Part shown: positions 1 through 10,522 of the stretch, in pieces
Layout: every line of letters begins with the position of its first letter
Numbering within the stretch: the first letter of the stretch is position 1
Source of the DNA: Zea mays
Lineage: Eukaryota; Streptophyta; Magnoliopsida; Poales; Poaceae
DNA length: 64,000 nucleotides
NCBI RefSeq assembly: GCF_902167145.1
Contig: NW_023366860.1
Location: 1 to 64,000, forward strand
Reading direction: 5' to 3'
Program-made: the position numbers and the translations under genes
Notes under the pieces: model-generated
Seen by the model: only the letters and a program-made list of their open reading frames with translations
What the model was told of the DNA's origin: nothing
The model's database searches: none

Positions 1-204
1 GCCTAGAACTAAGAAGGGGAGGGATAGTTTTTTGTGGTTGTTGATAGATTCTCTAAAATGGCTCACTTTATACCTTGTCATAAAACTGATGATGCTAGCA
101 TTGTTGCTGAATTATTCTTAGAGAAATTATTCGTTACATGGTATTCAAAACAATAGTCTCTGATCGCGATGCTAAGTTTCTAATGGAAGCCATTTTTGGA
201 GATC
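1..204 (+). mobile_element. Element D, left piece: CRM1-like integrase core fragment
   Basis: This is part of the integrase catalytic core of a CRM1-like element. A readable segment encodes [20 protein letters not shown], which matches the minus-strand integrases of elements E and G. The frame is then lost: compared with those copies there are several single-base deletions around 118-150, and five extra bases near 181-186. The fragment stops where element A inserted. Its last five bases, AGATC (200-204), are repeated at 7776-7780, after which the same integrase resumes. The 5' part of D lies outside the window. The clustered one-base losses could be decay or sequencing error. Confidence 0.85.
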
Positions 205-1134
205 TGATGAAGACATCCACACTACTGATGCATCTATACCAATACAAGTACCAATTTCTGGTCCCATTACTCGCGCTCGTGCTCGTCAACTCAACCATCA
301 GGTGATTACACTCTTGAGTTCATGTCCATCATATTTAGACCATGGAGACCCGTGCACTCTTGTTTTGCTTAGGAATCAGGGAGAAGACCGAAAGGGAAAA
401 GGATTTGAACATGCTGGATTCGGACTGCAGAAGAACACCAACTTGTGACGGTCACCACGGTCAGATGCGGGCTCGGATTGGAATGTTCAAGCACAACATG
501 GAAAGCTTATCAAGTCTACTTTCATATGGATCCGGAATTATAGTCATATCTGTTCTGAGGCCGCCGTAATCATTGTTTTCTTACCGAGACATTTCCTGCC
601 TTTTCTGCCCATGGTGCTGCGTCACCCTATTTTGGCCCAATGGGTCGTGTATCAAGTTAGGTCCATTAGGGACGCATCCTAGGGTTGCAGCACGACCCCA
701 ATACCCTTGTGGTCGTCCTCCCATGTTTATAAACCCCCTAGCCGCCACCAAGAACAGCGGGTTTTGTTTAGATCAAGTTTAGCTCTCGCTACTTGCTTGC
801 AAGCGCGCGTGCTAGTTCAGCCGCCCGTCTTCTTGTCTTCGGAACCCCACCATATTGTAGTTTGATCTTTAAACCTACATTTAGATCTGGTAATTCAGTA
901 CTTGTTCTACTTGTTCTTGCTAGTTCTTCGATTGCTTGCAGGACGAGTGCCCTAGTGGCCAGGGTGTCACGCTCCACAAGATCGTGACAGCCATAGGAGG
1001 TGGTGTATCGGTTGCTAAGGCGCAGCGTCTTTGGAAGGCTGTAGTCGGGCCGTGAACGTCGTCTCCTCCCCCAATCGAGTTATTCCACACCCTCTCATCG
1101 AAAGATCGGGCAATCACCCAACGGGTGCACATCA
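205..1134 (+). repeat. 5' LTR of element A
   Basis: This 930-bp LTR begins TGATGAAG and ends GCACATCA, so the ends form a 5-bp inverted repeat TGATG/CATCA. It contains a good TATA box at 728-733. Its first 244 bp repeat the coding sequence for the polyprotein C-terminus, which is expressed only from the 3' LTR. The U5 end has the box CGAAAGATCGGGCA (1099-1112), shared with CRM1-like and H LTRs. Confidence 0.95.
728..733 (+). promoter_or_regulatory. TATA box of the CRM2-like LTR (element A)
   Basis: TATAAA lies 523 bp into the LTR and is followed by CCCCCTAGCCGCCACC. Transcription would be expected about 30 bp downstream, near 760, which would mark the U3/R boundary. The same motif is at 57623-57628 in J; in element B it is TATAGA. 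Confidence 0.7.
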
Positions 1135-1136
1135 GT

Positions 1137-1148
1137 TGGTATCAGAGC
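1137..1148 (+). promoter_or_regulatory. Primer binding site of element A (initiator Met tRNA)
   Basis: TGGTATCAGAGC lies two bases after the 5' LTR. It is the standard plant primer site, complementary to the 3' end of initiator methionine tRNA, and shows no mismatch. Confidence 0.93.
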
Positions 1149-2155
1149 AAGGTTTATCGGTGAGAGATTTACTTTTCTTCGCTGTTTTCTTATCTCCTAT
1201 AGTCCAGAAAAAGCCAAAAAATAGTAGATTAGTTTTACCGCAATCCTATAAACCATTGAGCATTTACTAGTACTACTTAGTTAGGGCTTGTTGAGTTTTT
1301 GGTTGCATCGGTTGTGTCGAGTTGCTGGTCTTAGTTTATTCCTTTAGAGTTTTGAGTTCTACCACGTTTTGGTCACCACGAAATCCACCATCACCAAAAA
1401 CATCTCTGGTTCGTTTTTGCCACCACGGATACATATCATATCCGATTGGAAGTTTAAATACAATCTGGAAAGCTTATCTTATCTTCTTTCCAACGAGATC
1501 TGACCTTATCTCAAAATTCGTTCTGAGCGCTCCGCAATCATCGTAGAGATTTCTGGACTTTCTATATTAACAAGATTTGTTAAATCTGATTTAAAGGGGT
1601 TGTTAGCAATATCTTTATTGTTTGGGTTGTCATAGTGAAAAAAAAGGGTTTAGGCCCCTGCAAAAAAAAACAGAAGAAGAAGAAAAAAAAAGAATAGAAA
1701 AGAAAAAAAAAGGAAAAGAAGAAGAAGGGGGCTGAATCTCTAAATCTGTTGTTTCTCTTTGTGCTGTGCTAGTTGTTCTTTTTCAGTGACTACCTTTGTG
1801 CCTAGGCTCACGTCTCTAGCCTGGTTTAGCCTAGGACCAGCACAGTACCACCGTTGAACGATTATTCAGCTTGCTTTTGTAACTAACGTGGTACTAGTGT
1901 ATTCCTTGCTTCAGCCCACCTACAACTCTACATATTTCGACTACAGTTTGACAGGGTCGTGTTGCTGCGGCACCGATACACTTATTCCACGGTGCAGACT
2001 TGTTGGTTGCTGACCCCTCCTGTTGTGCAAGGTAAGAATTGGTAAGAGCTTGTGTGGCAGGTTGAGAGTGAGCGCCTGCAGTAGCTACATCCTAATAGTT
2101 GTAGAGTTTTTATTCCTTCACGTTTTTTTTTCTTGTTGCCTCTGTTCGTCTAACC
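1149..2155 (+). other. Untranslated leader of element A, with purine-rich tract
   Basis: This leader of about 1 kb lies between the primer site and gag and has no convincing reading frame. A nearly pure A/G tract occupies about 1635-1733 and ends GAAGAAGAAGGGGGC, resembling a polypurine tract. Blocks at about 1287-1358, 1805-1907 and 2027-2075 are conserved in the otherwise different element H, so they are candidate packaging or translation signals. Compared with B and J the leader has several one-base indels, for example near 1446, 1495, 1955, 1993 and 2078. Confidence 0.75.
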
Positions 2156-5100
2156 ATGGCAGGATTGGAGGTTGATGATGCTTCTCGTAATATGCCACAC
2201 TCTCCTCGCACCAAGGGTATCATACAACACTTTGTAAGGCTAGTGAAGACGCACACGGAAGGTCTTGATAATGACATGCAGGTGACGAATGAAAAGATGG
2301 GGCAATTGGAGGCCACACAGATCGACACGAACACCAAACTTGCAAATGTGGAAATGACAGTTGCTCATATTGACAAGAGCCTTGTCGCACTCTTGAGGCG
2401 GTTTGATGAGATGCATGCTAATATCAATGGTGGGCGTGATGAGGGCGCCGAAGGTAACTGGGATGACTATGTTGCTGATACTGAACAAGATGACCAAGAA
2501 GCACCTAATCGCCGGCGACTACGTACTAACCGTAGAGGTATGGGTGGTTTTCACCGACGTGAGGTACATGGTAATGATGATGCTTTTAGTAAGGTTAAAT
2601 TTAAAATACCTCCTTTTGATGGTAAATATGACCCTGATGCTTACATTACTTGGGAGATTGCGGTTGATCAAAAGTTTGCATGCCATGAATTTCCTGAGAA
2701 TGCGCGGGTTAGAGCTGCTACTAGTGAGTTTACTGAATTTGCTTCTGTTTGGTGGATAGAACATGGTAAGAAGAATCCTAATAACATGCCACAAACTTGG
2801 GATGCGTTGAAACGGGTCATGCGGGCTAGATTTGTTCCTTCTTATTATGCACGTGATATGTTAAACAAGTTGCAACAATTGAGACAGGGTACTAAAAGTG
2901 TAGAAGAATATTATCAGGAATTACAAATGGGTATGCTGCGTTGTAACATAGAGGAGGGTGAGGAATCTGCTATGGCTAGATTTTTGGGCGGGTTAAATAG
3001 GGAAATTCAGGACATCCTTGCTTATAAAGATTATGCTAATGTAACCCGATTGTTTCATCTTGCTTGCAAAGCTGAAAGGGAAGTGCAGGGACGACGTGCT
3101 AGTGCAAGGTCTAATGTTTCTGCAGGAAAATCTACACCATGGCAACAGCGCACGACTACATCCATGACCGGCCGTACACTAGCACCAACTCCCTCGCCAA
3201 GTCGACCAGCACCCCCGCCTTCCTCCAGCGACAAACCACGTGCATCTTCCACAAATTCAGCAACCAAATCTGCCCAGAAACCCGCAGGTAGTGCCTCTTC
3301 AGTAGCTTCCACAGGTAGAACAAGAGATGTTCTGTGTTATCGATGCAAGGGCTATGGACACGTGCAGCGTTATTGTCCTAATCAGCGTGTTTTGGTGGTA
3401 AAAGACGATGGTGGGTATTCCTCTGCTAGTGATTTGGATGAAGCTACACTTGCTTTGCTTGCGGCTGATGATGTAGGCACTAAGGAACCACCCGAAGAAC
3501 AGATTGGTGCAGATGATGCAGAGCATTATGAGAGCCTCATTGTACAGCGTGTGCTTAGTGCACAAATGGAGAAGGCAGAGCAGAATCAGCGACATACGTT
3601 GTTTCAAACAAAGTGTGTCATTAAGGAGCGTTCATGTCGTTTGATCATTGATGGAGGTAGCTGCAACAACTTGGCTAGCAGCGACATGGTGGAGAAGCTT
3701 GCACTTACGACCAAACCGCACCCGCATCCATATCACATTCAATGGCTCAACAATAGTGGTAAGGTCAAGGTAACCAAGCTGGTACGAATTAATTTTGCTA
3801 TTGGTTCATATCGTGATGTTGTTGACTGTGATGTTGTGCCTATGGATGCTTGTAATATTCTGCTAGGTAGACCATGGCAATTTGATTCAGATTGTATGCA
3901 TCATGGTAGATCAAATCAATATTCTCTCATATACCATGATAAGAAAATTATTTTGCTTCCCATGTCCCCTGAGGCTATTGTGCGTGATGATGTTGCTAAA
4001 GCTACCAAAGCTAAAACTGAGAACAACAAGAATATTAAAGTTATTGGTAATAACAAAGATGGGATAAAATTGAAAGGACATTGCTTGCTTGCAACAAAAA
4101 CTGATGTTAATGAATTATTTGCTTCCACTACTGTTGCCTACGCCTTGGTATGCAAGGATGCTTTGATTTCAATTCAAGATATGCAGCATTCTTTGCCTCC
4201 TGTTATTACTAACATTTTGCAGGAGTATTCTGATGTATTTCCAAGTGAGATACCAGAGGGGCTGCCACCTATACGAGGGATTGAGCACCAAATTGATCTT
4301 ATTCCTGGTGCATCTTTGCCGAATCGTGCGCCATATAGGACAAATCCAGAGGAAACAAAAGAAATTCAGCGACAAGTGCAAGAACTACTCGACAAAGGTT
4401 ACGTGCGTGAGTCTCTTAGTCCGTGTGCTGTTCCGGTTATTTTAGTGCCTAAAAAAGATGGAACATGGCGTATGTGTGTTGATTGTAGGGCTATTAATAA
4501 TATCACGATACGTTATCGACACCCTATTCCACGTTTAGATGATATGCTTGATGAATTGAGTGGTGCCATTGTCTTTTCTAAAGTTGATTTGCGTAGTGGG
4601 TACCACCAGATTCGTATGAAATTGGGAGATGAATGGAAAACTGCTTTCAAAACTAAGTTCGGATTGTATGAGTGGTTAGTCATGCCTTTTGGGTTAACTA
4701 ATGCACCTAGCACTTTCATGAGATTAATGAACGAGGTTTTGCGTGCCTTCATTGGAAAATTTGTGGTAGTATACTTTGATGACATATTAATCTACAGCAA
4801 ATCTATGGATGAACATGTTGATCACATGCGTGCTGTTTTTAATGCTTTACGAGATGCACGTTTATTTGGTAACCTTGAGAAGTGCACATTTTGCACCGAT
4901 CGAGTTTCGTTTCTTGGTTATGTTTGTGACTCCACAGGGAATTGAGGTTGATCAAGCCAAGGTAGAAGCGATACATGGATGGCCTATGCCAAAGACTATC
5001 ACACAGGTGCGGAGTTTCCTAGGACTTGCTGGCTTCTATCGCCGTTTTGTGAAGGACTTTAGCACCATTGCTGCACCTTTGAATGAGCTTACGAAGAAGG

Positions 5101-7088
5101 GAGTGCATTTTAGTTGGGGCAAAGTACAAGAGCACGCTTTCAACGTGCTGAAAGATAAGTTGACACATGCACCTCTCCTCCAACTTCCTGATTTTAATAA
5201 GACTTTTGAGCTTGAATGTGATGCTAGTGGAATTGGATTGGGTGGTGTTTTGTTACAAGAAGGCAAACCTGTTGCATATTTTAGTGAAAAATTGAGTGGG
5301 TCTGTTCTAAATTATTCTACTTATGATAAGGAATTATATGCTCTTGTGCGAACATTAGAAACATGGCAGCATTATTTGTGGCCCAAAGAGTTTGTTATTC
5401 ATTCTGATCATGAATCTTTGAAACATATTCGTAGTCAAGGAAAACTGAACCGTAGACATGCTAAGTGGGTTGAATTTATCGAATCGTTTCCTTATGTTAT
5501 TAAGCACAAGAAAGGAAAAGAGAATATCATTGCTGACGCTTTGTCTAGGAGATATACTTTGCTGAATCAACTTGACTACAAAATCTTTGGATTAGAGACG
5601 ATTAAAGACCAATATGTTCATGATGCTGATTTTAAAGATGTGTTGCTGCATTGTAAAGATGGGAAAGGATGGAACAAATATATCGTTAGTGATGGGTTTG
5701 TGTTTAGAGCTAACAAGCTATGCATTCCAGCTAGCTCCGTTCGTTTGTTGTTGTTACAGGAAGCACATGGAGGTGGCTTAATGGGACATTTTGGAGCAAA
5801 GAAAACGGAGGACATACTTGCTGGTCATTTCTTTTGGCCCAAGATGAGAAGAGATGTGGTGAGATTGGTTGCTCGTTGCACGACATGCCAAAAGGCGAAG
5901 TCACGGTTAAATCCACACGGTTTGTATTTGCCTCTACCCGTTCCTAGTGCTCCTTGGGAAGATATTTCTATGGATTTTGTGCTGGGATTGCCTAGGACTA
6001 GGAAGGGACGTGATAGTGTGTTTGTGGTTGTTGATAGATTTTCTAAGATGGCACATTTCATACCATGTCATAAAACTGACGATGCTACTCATATTGCTGA
6101 TTTGTTCTTTCGTGAAATTGTTCGCTTGCATGGTGTGCCCAACACAATCGTTTCTGATCGTGATGCTAAATTTCTTAGTCATTTTTGGAGGACTTTGTGG
6201 GCAAAATTGGGGACTAAGCTTTTATTTTCTACTACATGTCATCCTCAAACTGATGGTCAAACTGAAGTTGTGAATAGAACTTTGTCTACTATGTTAAGGG
6301 CAGTTCTAAAGAAGAATATTAAGATGTGGGAGGACTGTTTGCCTCATATTGAATTTGCTTATAATCGATCATTGCATTCTACTACAAAGATGTGCCCATT
6401 TCAGATTGTATATGGTTTGTTACCTCGTGCTCCTATTGATTTAATGCCTTTGCCATCTTCTGAAAAACTAAATTTTGATGCTACTAGGCGTGCTGAATTG
6501 ATGTTAAAACTGCACGAAACTACTAAAGAAAACATAGAGCGTATGAATGCTAGATATAAGTTTGCTAGTGATAAAGGTAGAAAGGAAATAAATTTTGAAC
6601 CTGGAGATTTAGTTTGGTTGCATTTGAGAAAGGAAAGGTTTCCTGAATTACGAAAATCTAAATTGTTGCCTCGAGCCGATGGACCGTTTAAAGTGCTAGA
6701 GAAAATTAACGACAATGCATATAGGCTAGATCTGCCTGCAGACTTTGGGGTTAGCCCCACATTTAACATTGCAGATTTAAAGCCCTACTTGGGAGAGGAA
6801 GTTGAGCTTGAGTCGAGGACGACTCAAATGCAAGAAGGGGAGAATGATGAAGACATCCACACTACTGATGCATCTATACCAATACAAGTACCAATTTCTG
6901 GTCCCATTACTCGCGCTCGTGCTCGTCAACTCAACCATCAGGTGATTACACTCTTGAGTTCATGTCCATCATATTTAGACCATGGAGACCCGTGCACTCT
7001 TGTTTTGCTTAGGAATCAGGGAGAAGACCGAAAGGGAAAAGGATTTGAACATGCTGGATTCGGACTGCAGAAGAACACCAACTTGTGA
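2156..7088 (+). pseudogene. gag-pol: CRM2-like gag-pol, one frameshift
   Basis: This polyprotein packages and reverse-transcribes the element RNA and integrates the cDNA. Order: Gag domain (about residues 150-310); zinc knuckle C394, C397, H402, C407; protease around D499, reading DGGS; reverse transcriptase with YFDD at 873-876; RNase H (DASGIGLGG region, near 5220); integrase with an HHCC zinc domain (about 5760-5890) and D, D, E catalytic residues; a GPF module; and the CR region, ending in the 3' LTR at 7088. The start is the ATG in ACCATGGCAGG. One extra T near 4922-4925, in the reverse transcriptase just after FLGY, shifts the frame, and the downstream part continues in another frame. 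Otherwise it appears intact. The knuckle has Y at 406 where B and J have D; this position is not a zinc ligand. The frameshift could be a sequencing error. Confidence 0.92.
6832..6844 (+). promoter_or_regulatory. Polypurine tract of element A
   Basis: AAGAAGGGGAGAA directly precedes the 3' LTR and would prime plus-strand DNA synthesis. It is also coding: the same bases specify part of the QEGEND motif that joins integrase to the CR region. Confidence 0.9.
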
Positions 7089-7775
7089 CGGTCACCACGG
7101 TCAGATGCGGGCTCGGATTGGAATGTTCAAGCACAACATGGAAAGCTTATCAAGTCTACTTTCATATGGATCCGGAATTATAGTCATATCTGTTCTGAGG
7201 CCGCCGTAATCATTGTTTTTCTTACCGAGACATTTCCTGCCTTTTCTGCCCATGGTGCTGCGTCACCCTATTTTGGCCCAATGGGTCGTGTATCAAGTTA
7301 GGTCCATTAGGGACGCATCCTAGGGTTGCAGCACGACCCCAATACCCTTGTGGTCGTCCTCCCATGTTTATAAACCCCCTAGCCGCCACCAAGAACAGCG
7401 GGTTTTGTTTAGATCAAGTTTAGCTCTCGCTACTTGCTTGCAAGCGCGCGTGCTAGTTCAGCCGCCCGTCTTCTTGTCTTCGGAACCCCACCATATTGTA
7501 GTTTGATCTTTAAACCTACATTTAGATCTGGTAATTCAGTACTTGTTCTACTTGTTCTTGCTAGTTCTTCGATTGCTTGCAGGACGAGTGCCCTAGTGGC
7601 CAGGGTGTCACGCTCCACAAGATCGTGACAGCCATAGGAGGTGGTGTATCGGTTGCTAAGGCGCAGCGTCTTTGGAAGGCTGTAGTCGGGCCGTGAACGT
7701 CGTCTCCTCCCCCAATCGAGTTATTCCACACCCTCTCATCGAAAGATCGGGCAATCACCCAACGGGTGCACATCA
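6845..7775 (+). repeat. 3' LTR of element A
   Basis: This 931-bp LTR is identical by eye to the 5' copy except for one extra T in a T run near 7216-7220. It carries the last 81 codons of gag-pol, including the [10 protein letters not shown] segment of the CR region, and the stop at 7086-7088. The target duplication AGATC follows at 7776-7780. Confidence 0.95.
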
Positions 7776-7780
7776 AGATC

Positions 7781-8585
7781 TCTTTGGAATAAATTGGGAA
7801 CTAAATTGTTGTTTAGCACTACTTGTCACCCTCAGACTGATGGACAAACTGAGGTAGTAAATAGAACTTTATCTACCATGCTTAGGGCTGTTTTAGACAA
7901 GAATTTGAGACGTTGGGAGGATTGCTTGCCTCATGTTGAATTTGCTTACAATCATGCCACGCATTCTTCTACAAAGATGTGCCCTTTCCAGATTGTTTAT
8001 GGTTACATTCCTAGGGCACCTATTGATTTGATTTCACTAAATGCTGCGAACGCCCCACATGTAGATGCTTCTGCACATGTTGAACAAATGATTACCATAC
8101 ATGAACAAACGAAACAGAACATTGCTGCTACTAATGCAAAAAATCAGGTTGCTGGTAGTAAAGGAAGAAAACATGTTACTTTTGAACCTGGTGATATGGT
8201 TTGGTTGCATTTGAGAAAGGATCGTTTTCCTACTTTGCGCCGTTCTAAATTGATGCCTCGTGCTGCTGGTCCTTTTAAGGTACTAACCAAGATTAATGAT
8301 AATGCTTATATCCTTGACCTGCCTGCGGAGTTTGGTGTTTCCACTAGTTTTAATGTTGCAGATTTGAAACCGTATGCGGGAGAAGATGAGGAGTTGCCGT
8401 CGAGGACGACTTCAGTTCAAGAAGGGGAGGATGATGCGGACATCAACACCAACACGAGCACATCTACACCAGCAGCACCTTCTCCAGCCCAGGCGCCACC
8501 CCTTCCACCTGGGCCAGTGACTCGGGCCCGTGCAAGAGAATTGAACTACATCACGTTGTTAAAGAACGAAGGCCCGGAAGAATAG
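7781..8585 (+). pseudogene. Element D: CRM1-like integrase C-terminus and CR region
   Basis: This is the continuation of the integrase interrupted by element A. It starts inside the catalytic core ([20 protein letters not shown], containing the catalytic E region), continues through the GPF module ([16 protein letters not shown] then AGPFKVL), and ends with the motif [15 protein letters not shown] and a proline-rich segment before [10 protein letters not shown]. The stop at 8583-8585 is inside the 3' LTR, as in other CRM elements. This piece reads open throughout; the element is broken by the insertion and by indels in the left piece. Compared with E it lacks the SSPVQAP repeat in the proline-rich segment. 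Confidence 0.9.
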
Positions 8586-9008
8586 ACGACCAGCCCAATT
8601 GCGGCCCATAATGGACGACCTAGGGTTGGCCGCCCCTAGGGGCTGCGCCCCCTCTCTATTTATTCAGGAGCTGCGCCTCCTTTATTCTCGGAGTTTTGTT
8701 TTACGTTAGCCTTAGCTACTCTCGAACACGCGCAAATCTGCGCTGTCTTCGTGTATTCAGAACTCCACCCTCGAGTAATAGATTAGATTGCTCGCATCTT
8801 GTTCTTGTTCGTTCTTCGATTGCGCACAGGAAACGATCTTCGTGATCAGGCCGATCTCGCATCAGCAAGGTCGGTAACCACAGGGAGTTGGTTCAGCGAT
8901 TGCATTGGCGCCTCGGGCTTGCTCGTCGTAGTCGGATCGCAAGGGTCATCTTCCGCCAAATCGGAATTATCTCTACTCGCCGAAAGATCGGGCACCTCAG
9001 CTTCATCA
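8432..9008 (+). repeat. 3' LTR of element D (CRM1-like)
   Basis: This 577-bp LTR starts TGATGCGGACATC and ends CTTCATCA, and is followed directly by CentC. The next five bases, CACCC (9009-9013), are the expected target duplication, but its partner is outside the window. A 10-bp palindrome CCCCTAGGGG (8633-8642) and two GCTGCGC-centred inverted repeats (8639-8651 and 8667-8680) flank a TATA-like TATTTATT (8657-8664). The U5 box CGAAAGATCGGGCA is at 8981-8994. Confidence 0.9.
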
Positions 9009-9578
9009 CACCCTGACACCCGTTTTTGGAATGAGTGACGTGCGGCAACGAAATTGCGCGAAAGCACCCAAACATGAGTTTTGGACCTAAATTTGTGGAT
9101 TGGGCATGTTCGTTGCGAAAAACAAAGAAATGGTTCCGGTGGCAAAAACTCGTGCTTTGTATGCACCCTGATAGCCGTTTTCGGAATGGGTGATGTGCGG
9201 CAACGAAATTGCACGAAAGCACCCCAAACATGTGTTTTGGACCTAAAGTTGTGGATTGGGCATGTTTGTTGCGAACAACAAAGAAATGGTTCCGGTTGCA
9301 AAAACTCAGCTTTGTATGCACCCCGATACCCGTTTTCGGAATGGGTGACGTTTGGCAACGAAATTGCGCGAAACCACCCCAAATATGAGTTTTGGACCTA
9401 AAGTAGTGGATTGGGCATGTTCGTTGCGAAAAACGAAGAAATGGTTCCGGTGGCAAAAAAATCGTGCTTTGTATGCACCCTGACACCCGTTTTTGGAATG
9501 GGTGACGTGCGGCAATGAAATTGCGCGAAAGCACCCCAAACATGAGTTTTGGACCTAAAGTTGTGGATTGGGCATGTT
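9009..9578 (+). repeat. CentC satellite array 1
   Basis: About 3.7 tandem copies of the 155-156 bp centromeric satellite lie between elements D and B. It starts CACCCTGACACCCG, mid-monomer, because D inserted there. It ends at GGCATGTT, where B inserted; the same monomer continues after B with ATGTTCGTTGCG. Monomers are in the same orientation as in the other arrays. Confidence 0.95.
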
Positions 9579-10508
9579 TGATGAAGACATCCACACTACT
9601 GATACATCTATGCCAATACAAGTACCAATTTCTGGTCCCATTACTCGCGCTCGTGCTCGTCAACTCAACCATCAGGTGATTACACTCTTGAGTTCATGTC
9701 CATCTTATTTAGACCATGGAGACCCGTGCACTCTTGTTTTGCTTAGGAACCAGGGAGAAGACCGAAAGGGAAAAGGATTTGAACATGCTAGATTCGGACT
9801 GCAGAAGAACACCAACTTGTGACGGTCACCACAGTCAGATGCGGGCTCGGATTGGAATGTTCAAGCACAACATGGAAAGCTTATCAAGTCTACTTTCATA
9901 TGGATCCGAAATTATAGTCATATCTGTTCTGAGGCCGCCGTAATCATTGTTTTCTTACCGAGATATTTTCTGCCTTTTCTGTCCATGGTGCTGTGTCACC
10001 CTATTTTGGCCCAATGGGTCGTGTATCAAGTTAGGTCCATTAGGGACGCATCCTAGGGTTGCAGCACGACCCCAATACCCTTGTGGTCGTCCTCCCATGT
10101 TTATAGACCCCCTAGCCGCCACCAAGAACAGCGAGTTTTGTTTAGATCAAGTTTAGCTCTCGCTACTTGCTTGCAAGCGCGCGTGCTAGTTCAGCCGCCC
10201 GTCTTCTTGTCTTCGGAACCCCACCATATTGGAGTTTGACTTTGAAACCTACATTTAGATCTGGTAATTCAGTACTTGTTCTACTTGTTCTTGCTAGTTC
10301 TTCGATTGCTTGCAGGACGAGTGCCCTAGTGGCCAGGGTGTCACGCTCCACAAGATCGTGACAGCCATAGGAGGTGGTGTATCGGTTGCTAAGGCGCAGC
10401 GTCTTTGGAAGGCTGTAGTCGGGCCGTGAACGTCGTCTCCTCCCCCAATCGAGTTATTCCACACCCTCTCATCGAAAGATCGGGCAATCACCCAACGGGT
10501 GCACATCA
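9579..10508 (+). repeat. 5' LTR of element B
   Basis: This 930-bp LTR runs from TGATGAAG to CACATCA. The TATA position reads TATAGA (10102-10107), as in the 3' LTR, so this is a subfamily feature and not a new mutation. Confidence 0.94.
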
Positions 10509-10510
10509 GT

Positions 10511-10522
10511 TGGTATCGGAGC
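10511..10522 (+). promoter_or_regulatory. Primer binding site of element B
   Basis: TGGTATCGGAGC differs from the A and J primer site by one A-to-G change at the ninth base. The same variant occurs in element F, so it may be tolerated. Confidence 0.85.

Larger units (their letters stand above)
205..7775 (+). mobile_element. Element A: full-length CRM2-like centromeric retrotransposon
   Basis: This is a complete Ty3/gypsy chromovirus of 7,571 bp. It has paired LTRs (930 and 931 bp), a perfect initiator-Met tRNA primer site, one long gag-pol reading frame, a polypurine tract and a 5-bp target duplication, AGATC (200-204 and 7776-7780). It sits in the integrase gene of element D, so it is the younger of the two. 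Reading both LTRs I found no substitutions, only one extra T in the 3' LTR near 7216-7220, so insertion was very recent. The CRM2 name rests on my recognition of the LTR and on the CentC context. Confidence 0.93.

Noticed and set aside
342..569. 75-codon frame in the CRM2-like LTR, repeated at 6982, 9716, 16350, 56580 and 57237
   Set aside because: It overlaps the C-terminal coding part of gag-pol in another frame and recurs only because the LTR recurs. No independent support.
3055..3312. Minus-strand 85-codon frame inside gag
   Set aside because: It is a shadow of the gag linker and knuckle region in the opposite strand, found wherever gag is.
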